Assembly: GCA_902783815.1 (NCBI GenBank)
Contig: CACZSM010000174.1
Location: 1-6,434, forward strand
Source: an uncultured Ruminococcus sp.
Lineage (GTDB): Bacteria > Bacillota > Clostridia > Oscillospirales > Acutalibacteraceae
Length of the DNA stretch: 6,434 bases
Direction of reading: 5' to 3'
The position numbers and the translations under genes are program-made. How positions within the stretch are numbered: position 1 is the first letter of the stretch; every line of letters starts with the position of its first letter. The notes beneath the pieces are model-generated. The model did no database searches and was not told where the DNA came from. It saw nothing but the letters and a program-made list of their open reading frames with translations. This document shows, one piece after another, positions 5,962 through 6,434 of the stretch.

Positions 5962-6183
5962 TCAACATATACCTGCAAATGCAGCAACGGCATCATTGAT
6001 CGAAAGTACCTCCTTGCTTGAAAGCGCGCCGTATTTCACAAAGCCGTTTACCATATCCACAGCGATATGCAGAGTTTTTGCAGCATCAAGTGATCCTGCG
6101 GACAGACTTTCCAGTGATGCAAAGCGGTCATATATGAGTTTCATATCCTCATTCAGTTTTTCAAAGCCTATTGTTTGTTTCAT
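5962..6183 (-). CDS. Small hypothetical protein, possibly C-terminally frameshifted
   Basis: A 73-residue soluble protein that I do not recognise. It looks largely helical, with an Ala/Leu/Ser-rich middle (ESLSAGSLDAAKTLHIAVDM, about 25-44), no signal peptide and no membrane segment. I see no catalytic or metal-binding motif. The expression signals are excellent: a consensus sigma-A promoter, a leader of about 34 nt, and AGGAGG 7 nt before the ATG at 6183, so it is very probably expressed. The reading stops at TGA (5964-5962) after AFAGIC. A plausible continuation in the +1 frame runs to 5901, just before the terminator, so the intact protein may be about 94 residues. The frame change could be a real mutation, a programmed shift or a sequencing error. 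Confidence 0.75.
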   Translation of the reverse strand: MKQTIGFEKLNEDMKLIYDRFASLESLSAGSLDAAKTLHIAVDMVNGFVKYGALSSKEVLSINDAVAAFAGIC

Positions 6184-6223
6184 AGAGATACCTCCTGTAG
6201 ATATTTTCTTTTTGATATTATCA

Positions 6224-6252
6224 ATTATATACTAACTAAATATATTTGTCAA
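6224..6252 (-). promoter_or_regulatory. Consensus sigma-A promoter of the small gene
   Basis: The minus strand carries a perfect TTGACA (6252-6247), a 17-bp AT-rich spacer and a perfect TATAAT (6229-6224). Expected transcription start is near 6217. Both hexamers and the spacing are ideal, so strong constitutive expression is likely unless a repressor acts here. A CTCTGAAA octamer lies 12 bp upstream of the -35. Confidence 0.92.
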
Positions 6253-6271
6253 GTGTTTTTTCAATTTCAGA

Positions 6272-6313
6272 GAAAAAAATAAATCAGGCAGTACCGAGGA
6301 AGGTACTGCCTGA
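6272..6313 (-). terminator. Strong intrinsic terminator of the repeat-protein gene
   Basis: On the minus strand TCAGGCAGTACC (6313-6302) pairs perfectly with GGTACTGCCTGA (6295-6284) around a 6-nt loop, giving a 12-bp stem, followed by TTTATTTTTTTC. It starts 5 bp after the stop codon of the repeat-protein gene, which it evidently terminates. Confidence 0.93.
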
Positions 6314-6318
6314 AAGAA

Positions 6319-6434
6319 TCAGAAGTTATTATTGTTAGGGTTATTGTAGCCCTGGTTAGGATCGTAGCCGCCGTTAGGGTTGTAGCCCTGGTTAGGATCG
6401 TAGCCGCCGTTAGGGTTGTAGCCCTGGTTAGGAT
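6319..6434 (-). CDS. C-terminal end of an Asn/Gly/Tyr/Pro-rich repeat protein (partial)
   Basis: Only the last 37 residues and the TGA (6321-6319) are in the window; the start and any folded domain lie beyond the right edge. The visible part consists of hexapeptides alternating PNQGYN and PNGGYD (five in a row), then NPNNNNF at the end. Such disordered, uncharged, Tyr- and Asn-rich tails occur on many Gram-positive cell-surface or small membrane proteins, but the function of this one cannot be judged from the tail. The frame is supported by the codon-perfect repeat and by the strong terminator 5 bp after the stop. Confidence 0.85.
   Translation of the reverse strand, partial: PNQGYNPNGGYDPNQGYNPNGGYDPNQGYNNPNNNNF
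6343..6434 (-). repeat. 36-bp tandem repeat inside the repeat-protein gene
   Basis: About two and a half copies of a 36-bp unit are visible and continue past the window edge. The copies are identical at the nucleotide level, and each consists of two related 18-bp halves coding PNQGYN and PNGGYD. DNA identity, not just protein identity, points to recent expansion or ongoing homogenisation, and copy number may vary between strains. Confidence 0.9.

Noticed and set aside
6343..6434. CRISPR-like array because of regular 36-bp repeats
   Set aside because: The copies are directly adjacent with no unique spacers and translate in frame as hexapeptide repeats ending at a stop codon and terminator.

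Overview
The window reads as ordinary chromosome of a low-to-mid GC Gram-positive bacterium. Strong AGGAGG-type ribosome binding sites, sigma-A promoters (TTGACA/TATAAT), a MepA-like MATE transporter and the protein sequences suggest a Clostridia relative, probably Ruminococcus-like. That assignment is inference from sequence style; no marker gene here proves it. Every gene I can support is on the minus strand, so transcription runs from high to low coordinates.

In transcription order: (1) 6434-6319 is the C-terminal end of a protein built from Asn/Gly/Tyr/Pro-rich hexapeptide repeats, closed by a strong intrinsic terminator (6284-6313). (2) A near-perfect sigma-A promoter (6224-6252) drives a small unrecognised gene (6183-5962). 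A +1 continuation of its reading runs to 5901, and a terminator follows at 5857-5890. (3) An extended -10 promoter (5807-5812) and a roughly 126-nt leader that can fold into a closed structure precede a MATE-family efflux transporter (5674-4319). (4) A 214-bp intergenic region carries a good sigma-A promoter (4151-4179) for a tight operon, ruvC-ruvA-ruvB-xseA-xseB-ispA (4104 down to the window edge). Most of its genes are separated by 20 bp or less or overlap by a few bases; ispA is cut by the edge.

Functionally the operon joins Holliday-junction processing (RuvAB branch migration, RuvC resolution) to exonuclease VII (XseA/XseB) and then to isoprenoid synthesis (IspA, farnesyl/geranyl diphosphate synthase). 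The xseA-xseB-ispA order is common in bacteria; here the ruv genes are attached upstream, so one promoter could serve both DNA repair and isoprenoid synthesis.

I do not see a clear new defence or mobile system. The least explained signals are non-coding: an octamer CTCTGAAA seen five times, all between genes and close to each of the three promoters; an 18-bp perfect inverted repeat on either side of the MATE gene; the foldable MATE leader; and the apparent frame change near the end of the small gene.
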